Shown: in pieces, positions 21,737-29,687 of the stretch
Layout: the number at the start of each line of letters is the position of its first letter
Position numbering within the stretch: the stretch's first letter is position 1
NCBI GenBank assembly: GCA_902774165.1
Contig: CACYHJ010000001.1
Location: forward strand, 1 to 31,554
Length of the DNA: 31,554 nucleotides
Direction of reading: 5' to 3'
From: Oscillospiraceae bacterium
Lineage (GTDB): Bacteria; Bacillota; Clostridia; Oscillospirales; Acutalibacteraceae
The notes under the pieces: model-generated
Databases searched by the model: none
Seen by the model: the letters and a program-made list of their open reading frames with translations, nothing else
Told to the model about the DNA's origin: nothing
Position numbers and translations under genes: made by a program

Positions 21737-22465
21737 ATGAAACTGCATTTTATCGGCACTTCTCACGGCGTGCCGGAGCCGGACAGACGCTGTTCTTCCT
21801 GTCTTGCGGAGATCGGCGGGAGCTTTTACATCATTGATATGGGGACGCAGACGATCGAGGACCTGCGCCGCAGAGGGATTGCGCCAGAGGCAGTGAGGCT
21901 TGTGATCTGCACCCATCCCCACGGCGACCACACCGACGGGCTGTTCTCGTTTCTCGACCTGATCAACTGGTATTACAAACAGGCCGATCCGCTGATCCTG
22001 CTGCCGCAGGAGCGGATGATCGCGCCGCTGCTGGAATGGACCTCCATCAGCTCCAACGGCAACCCGCCGCGGGACGGTCTGCGTCTGCGGTCCTACGCCG
22101 CGGGGGTCGTGTATGAAGATGAAAATGTGCGGGTGACGGCGATCCCGACGAAGCACTGCGAAGATTCCCATGCCCTGCTGCTGGAAGCCGAGGGAAAGAA
22201 GGTCCTGTTCACCGGTGATCTCTGCCGCCCGAGTGTGGATTTCCCGGAAGTCGCGTTCCGGGAGGAGCTGGATCTGATCGTCTGCGAGCTGGCGCATTTC
22301 TCCCCGGACGAGTGCGTCGAGGTCTTCGACAAAACGAAGGCGAAGCGGATCATTCACACCCATATCTACGAAAAACGCTGGGGAGAGGCGCTCGCCCGGC
22401 AGCTGGCCGCTCCGCACCCCTATCGTTACGGCGCGGCGAAGGACGGCGACGAGCTGAACGTATAA
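21737..22465 (+). CDS. MBL-fold metallo-hydrolase
   Basis: A 242-aa protein with the metallo-beta-lactamase fold: opening MKLHFIGTSHG, metal motif HPHGDH (His60, His62, Asp64, His65), then TKHCEDSHALLLE, FTGDL and the closing HTHIYEKRWGE, which supplies the last histidine. It is closest to RNase Z or PhnP-like phosphodiesterase branches but lacks a diagnostic exosite, so the substrate is open. ATG at 21737 has GGGAGG six bases upstream; an in-frame extension to 21482 overlaps the divergent gene and was rejected. It ends before a 20-bp perfect inverted repeat. Confidence 0.88.
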   Translation: MKLHFIGTSHGVPEPDRRCSSCLAEIGGSFYIIDMGTQTIEDLRRRGIAPEAVRLVICTHPHGDHTDGLFSFLDLINWYYKQADPLILLPQERMIAPLLEWTSISSNGNPPRDGLRLRSYAAGVVYEDENVRVTAIPTKHCEDSHALLLEAEGKKVLFTGDLCRPSVDFPEVAFREELDLIVCELAHFSPDECVEVFDKTKAKRIIHTHIYEKRWGEALARQLAAPHPYRYGAAKDGDELNV

Positions 22466-22470
22466 ACAAT

Positions 22471-22513
22471 GTAAATACTGACTTAACGGCGGAGCCGTTA
22501 AGTCAGTATTTAC
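22471..22513. repeat. Perfect 20-bp inverted repeat after the MBL gene
   Basis: Arms 22471-22490 (GTAAATACTGACTTAACGGC) and 22494-22513 match perfectly around a GGA spacer. No T run follows on the plus strand, so it is a poor intrinsic terminator; it looks like a small mobile or dispersed palindrome. The core CCGTTAAGTC recurs once at about 23029-23038. Confidence 0.7.
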
Positions 22514-22624
22514 GCTCCCGGCTTCCTGCTTCCAGCTTCCGGCATGAATCTCGGACGCATTGCCTCTAATATAGCAACGGGCATCAAGATTACAATGCTA
22601 ACAGCTGGCAGCTGGCAGCTAAAT
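22514..22624. repeat. Short-word repeat region (CTTCC and AGCTGGC words)
   Basis: Clustered CTTCC words (about 22519-22543) and three AGCTGGC-type words (about 22601-22621) flank a stretch without coding evidence. Read through, a plus-strand frame gives a MLTAGSWQL-type peptide that I associate with hypothetical ORFs made by repeats in related genomes. No gene is called here. Confidence 0.5.
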
Positions 22625-22954
22625 TCATCTCTCTCTTTTATACTTCGCGTATATCTTTTTATACGCAATTACCAGAATGGGAATCCCGCCCAAAGTTCCG
22701 ACGGCGAGGAAGGTCCCCGCCGCGTCAAGCCGGAAGATCCCGAAGACTGCGGCGCCCCAGAAGACAAGGGAGTATAAGATCCACATGATCCCGTTCGCCC
22801 GGTTGTAGGCGGGGATATCCGAGATCTCCCGTTCGCTGACGGTGCTGCCGGACCAGAACCACATGGGCTTTTTCCGCCGCATGGCGTAAACGCCGAGCCC
22901 GGTAAAAAATGCGCCGCAAAGGATCGTCACCACCAGCCAGATGATTTTATCCAT
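22625..22954 (-). CDS. Small three-helix membrane protein
   Basis: A 109-aa protein with three predicted membrane helices (about 4-24, 55-73, 78-97) and a cytoplasmic tail IYAKYKRER. The segment RRKKPMWFWSGSTVSEREISDIPAYNRANGIMW, with an aromatic-rich loop then AYNRxNG, recurs in small Clostridia membrane proteins of unknown function. ATG at 22954 has AGGAGG nine bases upstream. It is the next gene after hisIE on the same strand, about 145 bp on, and no clear terminator separates them, so it may be transcribed with the his operon. Confidence 0.76.
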   Translation of the reverse strand: MDKIIWLVVTILCGAFFTGLGVYAMRRKKPMWFWSGSTVSEREISDIPAYNRANGIMWILYSLVFWGAAVFGIFRLDAAGTFLAVGTLGGIPILVIAYKKIYAKYKRER

Positions 22955-23098
22955 GACAACGCGCCTCCTGGCTGAACTTTCCCCGGCATTCCTCGCCGCC
23001 GAAAAACGAAGGACCGGGGATAAAACCCGTTAAGTCTGAATTGCTCCGATTTGATTCCCGCAGAATCCGATCTTTATATTCAATGTCTTCGTCGGCTT

Positions 23099-23752
23099 TT
23101 ACTTCGCCGCGGTGGATTTCTCCTGCTTGACCTTATGGTCGATCACGTGGCGGGAGGCAAGCTCTCGGGTGATCTCGTCCGTGCTGATGCCCATTTCCGC
23201 CATCAGCACCATGAGGTGATAGATAAGGTCGGCGATCTCATAGACCGTCTCGCCCTTGTCGCCGCCCTTTGCGGCGATGACCACCTCGGTGGATTCCTCG
23301 CCCACCTTCTTGAGGATCTTGTCAACGCCTTTCTCAAACAGATAGGTCGTATAGGAGCCCTCTTTCGGATCGGTCTTGCGGCCCTTGATCAGCGCCATCA
23401 GCCCCTCATAGGTAAAGGGGGCGTTCCCCGATTCGAACACGGAATTGAAAAAACAGCTCTCGCTGCCGGTATGGCAGGCGGGGCCCTTTTTTTTGACGCT
23501 GACCAGCAGCGCGTCCTTGTCGCAGTCGGCGGTGATATCCACAATGTGCTGCACGTTTCCGCTGGTCTCGCCCTTGCGCCAGAGCTTTTTCCGGGAACGT
23601 GACCAGAAACAGGTGCGTTTTTCTTTGATGCTGATCTCAAGGCTTTCCCGGTTCATATATGCGAGGGTCAGCACTTTTTTCGTCTGCGCGTCGACGACGA
23701 TCGCCGGGATCAACCCTTTTTCGTCAAATTTCAGCTCGTCAATTTTGATCAT
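23099..23752 (-). CDS. hisIE: HisI/HisE, phosphoribosyl-AMP cyclohydrolase and phosphoribosyl-ATP pyrophosphatase
   Basis: A 217-aa bifunctional enzyme for steps 2 and 3 of histidine synthesis. The N-terminal HisI (1 to about 105) has SRSRKKLWRKGETSGN (51-66) and the metal-binding cysteines C77, C93 and C100 (ITADCD, PACHTG). The C-terminal HisE (about 115-205) has LKKVGEESTEVVIAAKGGDK and an acidic helix typical of MazG-like pyrophosphohydrolases. ATG at 23752 overlaps the hisF stop by four bases (ATGA), so it is coupled to hisF. A longer open frame upstream reads through hisF in another frame and is not part of this gene. Confidence 0.96.
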   Translation of the reverse strand: MIKIDELKFDEKGLIPAIVVDAQTKKVLTLAYMNRESLEISIKEKRTCFWSRSRKKLWRKGETSGNVQHIVDITADCDKDALLVSVKKKGPACHTGSESCFFNSVFESGNAPFTYEGLMALIKGRKTDPKEGSYTTYLFEKGVDKILKKVGEESTEVVIAAKGGDKGETVYEIADLIYHLMVLMAEMGISTDEITRELASRHVIDHKVKQEKSTAAK

Positions 23753-24528
23753 AATTCTCTCTCCTCCGTTATCTGTCTGACGTTGATTCCGTTTTCGGCC
23801 AGCAGTCTTTTCAGATCGCCGATCTTCACCTCGCCGAAATGGAAGATCGAGGCGGCAAGCCCCGCATCCACCTTCGGCAGCGTCTTGAAAAGCGTAACGA
23901 AATCCTCGGCCTTTCCCGCGCCGCCGGAGGCGATCACGGGCACGCTGACGGCAGAGCACACCGCGTCGAGCATTTCGAGATCGAAGCCGTTTTTCACGCC
24001 GTCGGTGTCGATGCTGTTGAGCACGACCTCCCCCGCGCCGTTGCCGACGCAGCGTCTGATCCAGGAGATCGCTTCCATGCCGGTGTTCTCCCTGCCGCCC
24101 TTGGCGAACACGGTGAACTGCCCGTCTACCCGCTTGACGTCGGCGGAGATCACCACACACTGGTCGCCGTATTTTTTCGCCGCCTCGCATATCAGGTCCG
24201 GGTTGCGGATCGCGCCGCTGTTGACGCTGACTTTGTCCGCGCCGCATTTGAGCACCCGGTCGAAATCGTCGATGGTGTTGATGCCGCCGCCCACGGTCAG
24301 GGGGATAAAAATGGTCTCGGCGGTCTTTTTCAGGATATCGGTGAACAGCGCCCGCCCCTCGGAGGAGGCGGTGATATCGTAGAATACCAGCTCGTCCGCG
24401 CCCGCCTCGCTGTAATAGGACGCCAGCGCCACAGGATCGTTCACATCGCCGAGGTTTTCAAAATTCGTGCCCTTGACGACGCGGCCGTTGCGCACGTCGA
24501 GGCAGGGGATGATGCGTTTGGTTATCAT
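23749..24528 (-). CDS. hisF: Imidazole glycerol phosphate synthase, cyclase subunit
   Basis: A 259-aa TIM barrel of exact family length. It opens MITKRIIPCLDVRNGRVVKG with the catalytic Asp in CLDV, has the phosphate loops GGGIN and KVSVNSGA, and ends GLAASIFHFGEVKIGDLK. With HisH it converts PRFAR and glutamine-derived ammonia to IGP and AICAR. ATG at 24528 has a GGAG close upstream; a TTG at 24546 is in frame but has no site. The gap to hisA holds a CATT-word tandem run. Confidence 0.96.
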   Translation of the reverse strand: MITKRIIPCLDVRNGRVVKGTNFENLGDVNDPVALASYYSEAGADELVFYDITASSEGRALFTDILKKTAETIFIPLTVGGGINTIDDFDRVLKCGADKVSVNSGAIRNPDLICEAAKKYGDQCVVISADVKRVDGQFTVFAKGGRENTGMEAISWIRRCVGNGAGEVVLNSIDTDGVKNGFDLEMLDAVCSAVSVPVIASGGAGKAEDFVTLFKTLPKVDAGLAASIFHFGEVKIGDLKRLLAENGINVRQITEEREL

Positions 24529-24612
24529 AGTGCTCCAGCTCCGCAATTATCCATTATCCATTGTCCATTGTTCATTTGTCATTGACTGCCGCGATCGCGG
24601 CAGTCAATGACA
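24529..24612. repeat. CATT-word run plus 36-bp perfect palindrome
   Basis: A run of CCATTAT, CCATTGT and TTCATT words (about 24548-24576) leads into a perfect 36-bp palindrome, 24577-24612, centred on GCGATCGC. The palindrome is inside hisA and encodes its final residues (SLTAAIAAVND), with the stop TGA at 24572-24574. The layout matches 30-98. Confidence 0.75.
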
Positions 24613-25288
24613 GGTCTCCCGTATAAAGGGCTTTCCCGAGGATCGCGCCGTAAAGGCCCATTTCCCGCAGGGCTTTGATATCTTCAAGCGTCGAAACGCC
24701 GCCGGAGGCGGTGATATCCACGGAATATTTCGAAGAAAGATCCCGGTACATCTCCACGTTCGTTCCGGAGAGCAGCCCGTCCTTGGAAATATCGGTGCAG
24801 ATCACGGTCTTTACGCCCAGCGCTTCCAGACGGTCGAAAAATTCATACACGCCGAGGCCCGAATCGCTGCGCCAACCCTTAATGGAGACGTTTCCGTCCC
24901 GGAGATCCGCGCCGACGGCGATCTTTTCGCCGTACTTCTTCACGGCGGCTTCCAGGAATTCCGGTTCCGTCACCGCGGCGGTGCCGACGATCACCCGGAA
25001 CACGCCCGCGCTCAGGTATTTTTCCACCGTCTTCATATCGCGCACGCCGCCGCCGATCTCTACCTTCAAGGTCGTTTTTTCAACGATTTCCTTTACCGTG
25101 TCGAAATTCGGCGTCCCGCCGTCCCGCGCGCCCTCCAGATCCACCGCGTGCAGGTATTCCGCGCCCGCTTGCTGAAACCGCAGCGCGAAATCCAGCGGGT
25201 TGCCGTAGACCGTCATTTTGTCATAATCGCCCTTCACAAGGCGCACCGCCCTGCCCGCGATGATATCCGTTGCTGGAAATATAATCAT
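24572..25288 (-). CDS. hisA: ProFAR isomerase
   Basis: A 238-aa beta/alpha barrel that isomerises ProFAR to PRFAR, step 4 of histidine synthesis. It begins MIIFPATDIIAGRAVRLVKGDY with the catalytic Asp in ATDI, has HAVDLEGA, VEIGGGVRDMKTVEKYLSAG, then TDISKDGLLSGTN with the second catalytic Asp, and ends ASGGVSTLEDIKAL ... GKALYTGDLSL. ATG at 25288 has GGAG eight bases upstream. The last about 11 codons lie on a perfect palindrome shared in style with intergenic repeats, so the natural C-terminus may have been replaced; family members commonly end shortly after GKALYTG, so the fold is intact. Confidence 0.96.
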   Translation of the reverse strand: MIIFPATDIIAGRAVRLVKGDYDKMTVYGNPLDFALRFQQAGAEYLHAVDLEGARDGGTPNFDTVKEIVEKTTLKVEIGGGVRDMKTVEKYLSAGVFRVIVGTAAVTEPEFLEAAVKKYGEKIAVGADLRDGNVSIKGWRSDSGLGVYEFFDRLEALGVKTVICTDISKDGLLSGTNVEMYRDLSSKYSVDITASGGVSTLEDIKALREMGLYGAILGKALYTGDLSLTAAIAAVNDK

Positions 25289-25329
25289 TCCTTCGTCTCC
25301 TTGCTGCATATTTGACAGGGAGAATATGA

Positions 25330-25400
25330 AATAAGAAATGTGAAATGTGAGATGTAATTCAGACACCGCAGTTTACTGTTCACTGTTCACATTTCACTGT
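25330..25400. repeat. Tandem GTTCACT words with 11-bp inverted arms
   Basis: Between hisH and hisA: GTGAAATGTGA (25340-25350) and TCACATTTCAC (25387-25397) form inverted arms about 36 bp apart, within ACTGTTCACT tandem words. Related in style to 30-98 and 24529-24612, it explains most of the 112-bp gap. No gene is seen. Confidence 0.6.
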
Positions 25401-26021
25401 TCACTCTATCTCCGTAAACGCCTTCAAAATCCTGAGCCCCACGCTTCCGCTCTTCTCCGGGTGGAACTGGGTGCCGAAGACGTTTCCGCGCTCCACCGAG
25501 GCGGTGAGCAGTGCGCCGTATTCCGTCAGCGCCGAGACGGACTCGTCGCAGTCCGCGCCGTAATAGGAATGGACGAAATAAACGCAGTCGCCTTCGTCGA
25601 TATACCGATACAGCGCCGATCTTTCCCGGTTTTTCGGGAAGATCAGCCCGTTCCAGCCGATATGCGGGATCTTGAGCTCGTCCGGGATCACGCCCTTCAT
25701 CGGACGTACCGCGCCCGCGATCAGCCCGAGCCCTGCGTGCTCGCCGTATTCATAGCTTTTTTCAAACAGCATCTGCATCCCCAGGCAGATGCCCAGAAGC
25801 GGCTTTCCCTTCTCCGTTTCGCGGATCACGACCCGGTCAAGGCCGGAATCGCGCAGCTTTCTCGCCGCGTCCTCAAAGGCTCCCACGCCGGGGAGGATGA
25901 TCCGCTCGCTTTCGGCGATCACGTCCGGGTCGCCGGTTACGACCGCCTCGCAGCCGATGGCGGCAAAGGAGCTTTTCAGCGAGAACAGATTGCCCACGCC
26001 GTAGTCGATGATCGCGGTCAT
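25401..26021 (-). CDS. hisH: Imidazole glycerol phosphate synthase, glutamine amidotransferase subunit
   Basis: A 206-aa class I amidotransferase of normal length. It supplies ammonia from glutamine to HisF. The triad is clear: Cys79 in LLGICLGMQ, His187 and Glu189 in FGTQFHPEKSG. It opens MTAIIDYGVGNLFSLK as typical HisH. ATG at 26021 directly follows the hisB stop (TAAATG) with AAGGAG eight bases upstream, so the two are coupled. The stop is followed by a 112-bp repeat-bearing gap before hisA. Confidence 0.97.
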   Translation of the reverse strand: MTAIIDYGVGNLFSLKSSFAAIGCEAVVTGDPDVIAESERIILPGVGAFEDAARKLRDSGLDRVVIRETEKGKPLLGICLGMQMLFEKSYEYGEHAGLGLIAGAVRPMKGVIPDELKIPHIGWNGLIFPKNRERSALYRYIDEGDCVYFVHSYYGADCDESVSALTEYGALLTASVERGNVFGTQFHPEKSGSVGLRILKAFTEIE

Positions 26022-26609
26022 TTACAGCACTCCTTTTGACGAGGGGACCTCGCCCGCCAGCGCGGGATCGAGCGTCGCGGCCTTTGCAAGCGCGCGGGCG
26101 AAGGCCTTGAACGCGCCCTCAATGATGTGGTGGCTGTTCACGCCGTCCAGCTGCCGCAGATGCAGGGTGATATTCGCGTTTCGCACGAAGCTCTGAAAGA
26201 ATTCCTCCGTCAGCTCGGTGTCGAATTCGCCCACCTTCTGCGCCGGAATTTCGAGATTGTACCGCAGACAGCCTCTGCCGGAGAGGTCGACGGCGCAAAG
26301 GATCAGCGTTTCGTCCATGGGCAGAAGGATATCCCCGTAGCGGGTCACGCCCTTCATATCGCCCAGCGCTTCGGCAAAGCATTTGCCCAGACAGATGGCG
26401 ATATCCTCCACACTGTGGTGCGCATCCACCTGCGTGTCGCCCGCGCATTTCACGGTCAGATCGAATCTGCCGTGGTGGGCAAAGAGCGTGAGCATATGGT
26501 CGAAAAAGCCAACGCCGGTGTCGATCTCCGCTTTGCCGGTGCCGTCAAGGTTCAAAGACAGAAAAATATCCGTCTCCTTCGTCGTGCGTTTGATTTGCGC
26601 CGTTCTCAT
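26022..26609 (-). CDS. hisB: Imidazoleglycerol-phosphate dehydratase
   Basis: A 195-aa monofunctional HisB, which dehydrates IGP to imidazole acetol phosphate. The metal-binding histidines are seen in GVGFFDHMLTLFAHH, DAHHSVEDI and NSHHIIEGAF. No N-terminal HAD phosphatase domain is present, unlike the enterobacterial fusion, so histidinol phosphate phosphatase must be encoded elsewhere. ATG at 26609 lies five bases after the hisC stop with only a weak ribosome binding site, so translation probably follows from hisC. Confidence 0.97.
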   Translation of the reverse strand: MRTAQIKRTTKETDIFLSLNLDGTGKAEIDTGVGFFDHMLTLFAHHGRFDLTVKCAGDTQVDAHHSVEDIAICLGKCFAEALGDMKGVTRYGDILLPMDETLILCAVDLSGRGCLRYNLEIPAQKVGEFDTELTEEFFQSFVRNANITLHLRQLDGVNSHHIIEGAFKAFARALAKAATLDPALAGEVPSSKGVL

Positions 26610-26614
26610 AAAAA

Positions 26615-27676
26615 TCAGTCCAGACTGTTTAAAATTTCTTTGATCTTATCAATCAGGGTCTCCATCTGCTCGGGGGTGCCGACCGTGATGCGGATATATT
26701 CGCGGATCCGCTCCCCGCCCAGGTGCCGCACGAGAATTCCCCGCGAACGCAGCGCTTCATACAGCGTTTTGCCTGAAATCCTTTCGTGCTTCGTAAAAAT
26801 GAAATTGCCTTTGGAATCCGTCGCCTCGAAGCCGAGCGCTGTCAGCGCCGCCCGGGTTTTATCGCGCGTTTCGGCAACCAGCGCGTCCTTTTCGTCATAG
26901 TAAGCCTGCGCATCCAGCGCGGCCGCAGCGGCGACGAGAGAAAGACGGTTGATGTTATAGGGATTCGTGCAGTATTTGATCTTCTCCAGATCCCGGATCA
27001 ACGCCGCGTCGCCGAAGGCGAAACCCACGCGCGCGCCGGCGAGGGCGCGGCTTTTGGAAAACGTGCCGATTACAAGCACGTTGTCATATTTCTTAATCAG
27101 GGGAACGGCGCTCTCGCCGCCGAAATCCACATACGCCTCGTCCACCATCACGACATTGTCGGGATTGCTCCGGACAATCCGCTCGATCTCCGAAACCGGC
27201 AGGAGCAGTCCCGTCGGGGAGTTCGGGTTTGTGATCAGGATCGCTTTGTTTTTGCCGAAATAGTCTTCGGCGGAAACCGAAAAATCATCCTTCAGGGGGA
27301 CCGTCTCCGGCTCGACGCCGTAAAGCCGGGCATAGACCGGGTAAAATCCGTATGAAATATCGGGGAACGCAACCCCCTTGCGGCAATATGCCGCGAACGC
27401 GAAGTTCAGCACCTCGTCGGAGCCGTTGCCGACGAACACATTCTCTGGCTGCACGCCGTATTGCGCCGCAAGCTTCTCTTTGAGAATCCTGCAGGTCGGA
27501 TCGGAATACAGCCGCAGCTTGCCGACCTCCGCCGCGCTGACGGCGGCGATCACCTCCGGCGCGGGCGGAAAGGGAAACTCATTCGTGTTCAGCTTGATAA
27601 ATTTTCTTTCCTGCGGCTGTTCTCCCGGAACGTATTCTTCAAGCTTTCCGAGGCAGGAATCAATAAATTTGCTCAT
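26615..27676 (-). CDS. hisC: Histidinol-phosphate aminotransferase
   Basis: A 353-aa fold-type I PLP aminotransferase of expected length, converting imidazole acetol phosphate to histidinol phosphate using glutamate. Key parts: LNTNEFPFPP near the start, LYSDP, VGNGSDEVL, ITNPNSPTG, VDEAYVDF with the PLP-ring Asp/Tyr, and the Schiff-base Lys208 in GTFSKSRALAGARVG. C-terminal arginine is in EYIRITVGTPEQ. ATG at 27676 has GGAG eight bases upstream. It lies 49 bp after hisD. Confidence 0.96.
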   Translation of the reverse strand: MSKFIDSCLGKLEEYVPGEQPQERKFIKLNTNEFPFPPAPEVIAAVSAAEVGKLRLYSDPTCRILKEKLAAQYGVQPENVFVGNGSDEVLNFAFAAYCRKGVAFPDISYGFYPVYARLYGVEPETVPLKDDFSVSAEDYFGKNKAILITNPNSPTGLLLPVSEIERIVRSNPDNVVMVDEAYVDFGGESAVPLIKKYDNVLVIGTFSKSRALAGARVGFAFGDAALIRDLEKIKYCTNPYNINRLSLVAAAAALDAQAYYDEKDALVAETRDKTRAALTALGFEATDSKGNFIFTKHERISGKTLYEALRSRGILVRHLGGERIREYIRITVGTPEQMETLIDKIKEILNSLD

Positions 27677-27725
27677 GAAAAGATCTCCAATGCAGTAACA
27701 ATTGTATTCCGGATACGGTGAAGCC

Positions 27726-29012
27726 TTATTCCTTCTCTTCGGCGGAGCGCCGCTGCGTTACCGAGCGCGCGTGGGCGTGCAGGCCTTCCTTGTCCGCGAA
27801 GGCGGCAACGTCGTCCGTCACCGCCGCCAGCGCGTCGGCGGTATAATAGGTAAAGGAATATTTCTTCACATAGTCGTCCACGGAAAGGGGACTTGAAAAC
27901 CGCGCGGTGCCTCCGGTGGGCAGTGTGTGGTTGGGGCCCGCGAAATAGTCGCCCAGCGCTTCGGGACAGCTTCTGCCGAGGAAAACGCTGCCGGCGTTGC
28001 GGATCTGATTCAGCACGTCGAAGGGCGCGTCGGTACAGATCTCCAGATGCTCCGGCGCGATCTCGTTGGCGATCTCGATCGCCTTGTCGAGGCTTTCCGC
28101 CACGATGATCTTGCCGTTGTTCTCGATGCTTTCGCGGGCGATCTCCTCTCTGGGAAGAATCGCAAGCTGCCACTCCAGCTCTTCGGCGGTCTTCTGCGCA
28201 AGCGCCATGCTGTCGGTCACCAGCACCGCGGACGCCATCTTGTCGTGCTCCGCCTGAGAGAGCATGTCCGCCGCCACAAGGCGCGGGTCGCTCTTGCCGT
28301 CGGCGACGATCAGGATCTCGCTGGGGCCGGCGATCATGTCGATGCCGCACACGCCGAAGACCTGCTTTTTCGCCTCCGCCACGTAGGCGTTGCCGGGGCC
28401 CATGATCTTGTCGGCGCGGGGGATGGTCTCGGTGCCGTAGGCCAGCGCGGCGATTGCCTGCGCGCCCCCGACCTTGAAGATCCGGTCCACGCCCGCCACC
28501 TTTGCGGCGGCGACGATCTCCGGCTTGAGGCCTCCGTCCTTCGCGGGCGGGGTGACCATCAGGATATTCCTGACGCCCGCGATCTTCGCGGGGATCACGT
28601 TCATCAGCACGGAGGACGGATAGCTCGCCGTTCCGCCGGGCACGTAAAGCCCCACGGTTTCCAGCGGCAGGATCTTCTGTCCCAGCACCACGCCGTCCTT
28701 TTCGTTGATGACGAAGCCGGTGCGCACCTGCTTTTCGTGGAACGCGCGGATGTTCGCCGCCGCCCGTTCCAGCACGGCGATAAACTCAGGCTCCACGCTC
28801 GCGACCGTGTTTTCGATCTCCTGCGCCGAAGCCTCGAGGGAATCCAGCTTCACCTTGTCGAACTTTTCACTGTATTCATACAGCGCCGCGTCGCCTTTCG
28901 CGCGCACGTCCGCGATCACGCCCGCCACGACGCCGCTCACGTCCGCGGCGGCGGTGCCTCTGGCGAAGATCTCGGCATTGTCGATCTCGCCGTATTGACA
29001 GATCCGGATCAT
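27726..29012 (-). CDS. hisD: Histidinol dehydrogenase
   Basis: A 428-aa enzyme, the usual length, oxidising histidinol to histidine with two NAD. It contains VPGGTASYPSSVLMNVIPAKIAGV, GPGNAYVAEAKKQVFG, GPSEILIVADGKSDP, the zinc-binding QAEHDK, and FLGRSCPEALGDYFAGPNHTLPTGGTARFSSPLS. ATG at 29012 is preferred because AGGGG lies eight bases upstream; a GTG at 29021 abuts it. Gap to hisG is 51 bp. Confidence 0.96.
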   Translation of the reverse strand: MIRICQYGEIDNAEIFARGTAAADVSGVVAGVIADVRAKGDAALYEYSEKFDKVKLDSLEASAQEIENTVASVEPEFIAVLERAAANIRAFHEKQVRTGFVINEKDGVVLGQKILPLETVGLYVPGGTASYPSSVLMNVIPAKIAGVRNILMVTPPAKDGGLKPEIVAAAKVAGVDRIFKVGGAQAIAALAYGTETIPRADKIMGPGNAYVAEAKKQVFGVCGIDMIAGPSEILIVADGKSDPRLVAADMLSQAEHDKMASAVLVTDSMALAQKTAEELEWQLAILPREEIARESIENNGKIIVAESLDKAIEIANEIAPEHLEICTDAPFDVLNQIRNAGSVFLGRSCPEALGDYFAGPNHTLPTGGTARFSSPLSVDDYVKKYSFTYYTADALAAVTDDVAAFADKEGLHAHARSVTQRRSAEEKE

Positions 29013-29063
29013 TTCACTCACCCCTAAAATTCATTTTACACTAATTCCTTACATAATTCAAGT

Positions 29064-29687
29064 TTATTTCCGGCATATCTCCCCGAGACGCGCCCGCAGC
29101 TCCTCGATCTCGCCGTGCTTGAACTTGAAGCTCACCTTATTGGAGATCAGCCGCGCGCTGATGGGGAAGATCGTCTCCAGCGGCTGAAGGTCGTTTTCCA
29201 GCAGCGTGGTGCCGGTCTCGACGATATCCACGATCACGTCGGAAAGGCCGAGGATCGGCGCGATCTCGATGGAGCCGTTGAGCTTGATGATATCAATTTC
29301 CCGGCTCTGCTGCGCGTAATACTCCCGCGCGATATGCGGGAACTTCGTCGCCACGCGCAAAACCCGCTCCCGGTCGTCGTAAAAATCTTTTTTTCCCGCC
29401 ACGCACATGCGGCATTTGCCGATGTCCAGATCCAGAAGCTCGTAGATATCCGGGTTATATTCCAACAGGATGTCCTTGCCGGCGACGCCGATATCCGCCG
29501 CGCCCCGCTCCACGTAAATCGCCACGTCGGAGGGCTTGACCCAGAAATAGCGCACGCCGTTTTCCTCGGACTCGAAGATCAGCTTGCGGTTCGTCTCCCT
29601 GATGGAGGGGCATTCCTTGCCCGCTTTTTCAAACATGGCGTAGACTTTTTCGCCCAGTCTGCCCTTGGGCAGCGCGACGTTAAGCAT
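29064..29687 (-). CDS. hisG: ATP phosphoribosyltransferase, short form catalytic subunit
   Basis: A 207-aa short-form HisG, catalysing the committed step from ATP and PRPP. It begins MLNVALPKGRLGEKV and has the PRPP loop around VDIVETGTTLLENDL. It lacks the C-terminal regulatory domain of long HisG, so it needs HisZ, which is encoded directly upstream; the genes overlap by eight bases. ATG at 29687 has an AAGGGGGG site upstream; a start ten codons earlier is unlikely. Confidence 0.96.
   Translation of the reverse strand: MLNVALPKGRLGEKVYAMFEKAGKECPSIRETNRKLIFESEENGVRYFWVKPSDVAIYVERGAADIGVAGKDILLEYNPDIYELLDLDIGKCRMCVAGKKDFYDDRERVLRVATKFPHIAREYYAQQSREIDIIKLNGSIEIAPILGLSDVIVDIVETGTTLLENDLQPLETIFPISARLISNKVSFKFKHGEIEELRARLGEICRK

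Noticed and set aside
22471..22513. Intrinsic terminator of the MBL gene
   Set aside because: The stem is perfect but no T run follows on the plus strand, so it was described as a repeat instead.
22544..22777. Plus-strand open frame of 77 aa around the AGCTGGC words
   Set aside because: It is generated by short-word repeats and overlaps the well-supported minus-strand membrane gene.
23753..24247. N-terminal extension of hisIE
   Set aside because: The upstream open frame is hisF read in another frame; the ATGA overlap gives the real start at 23752.
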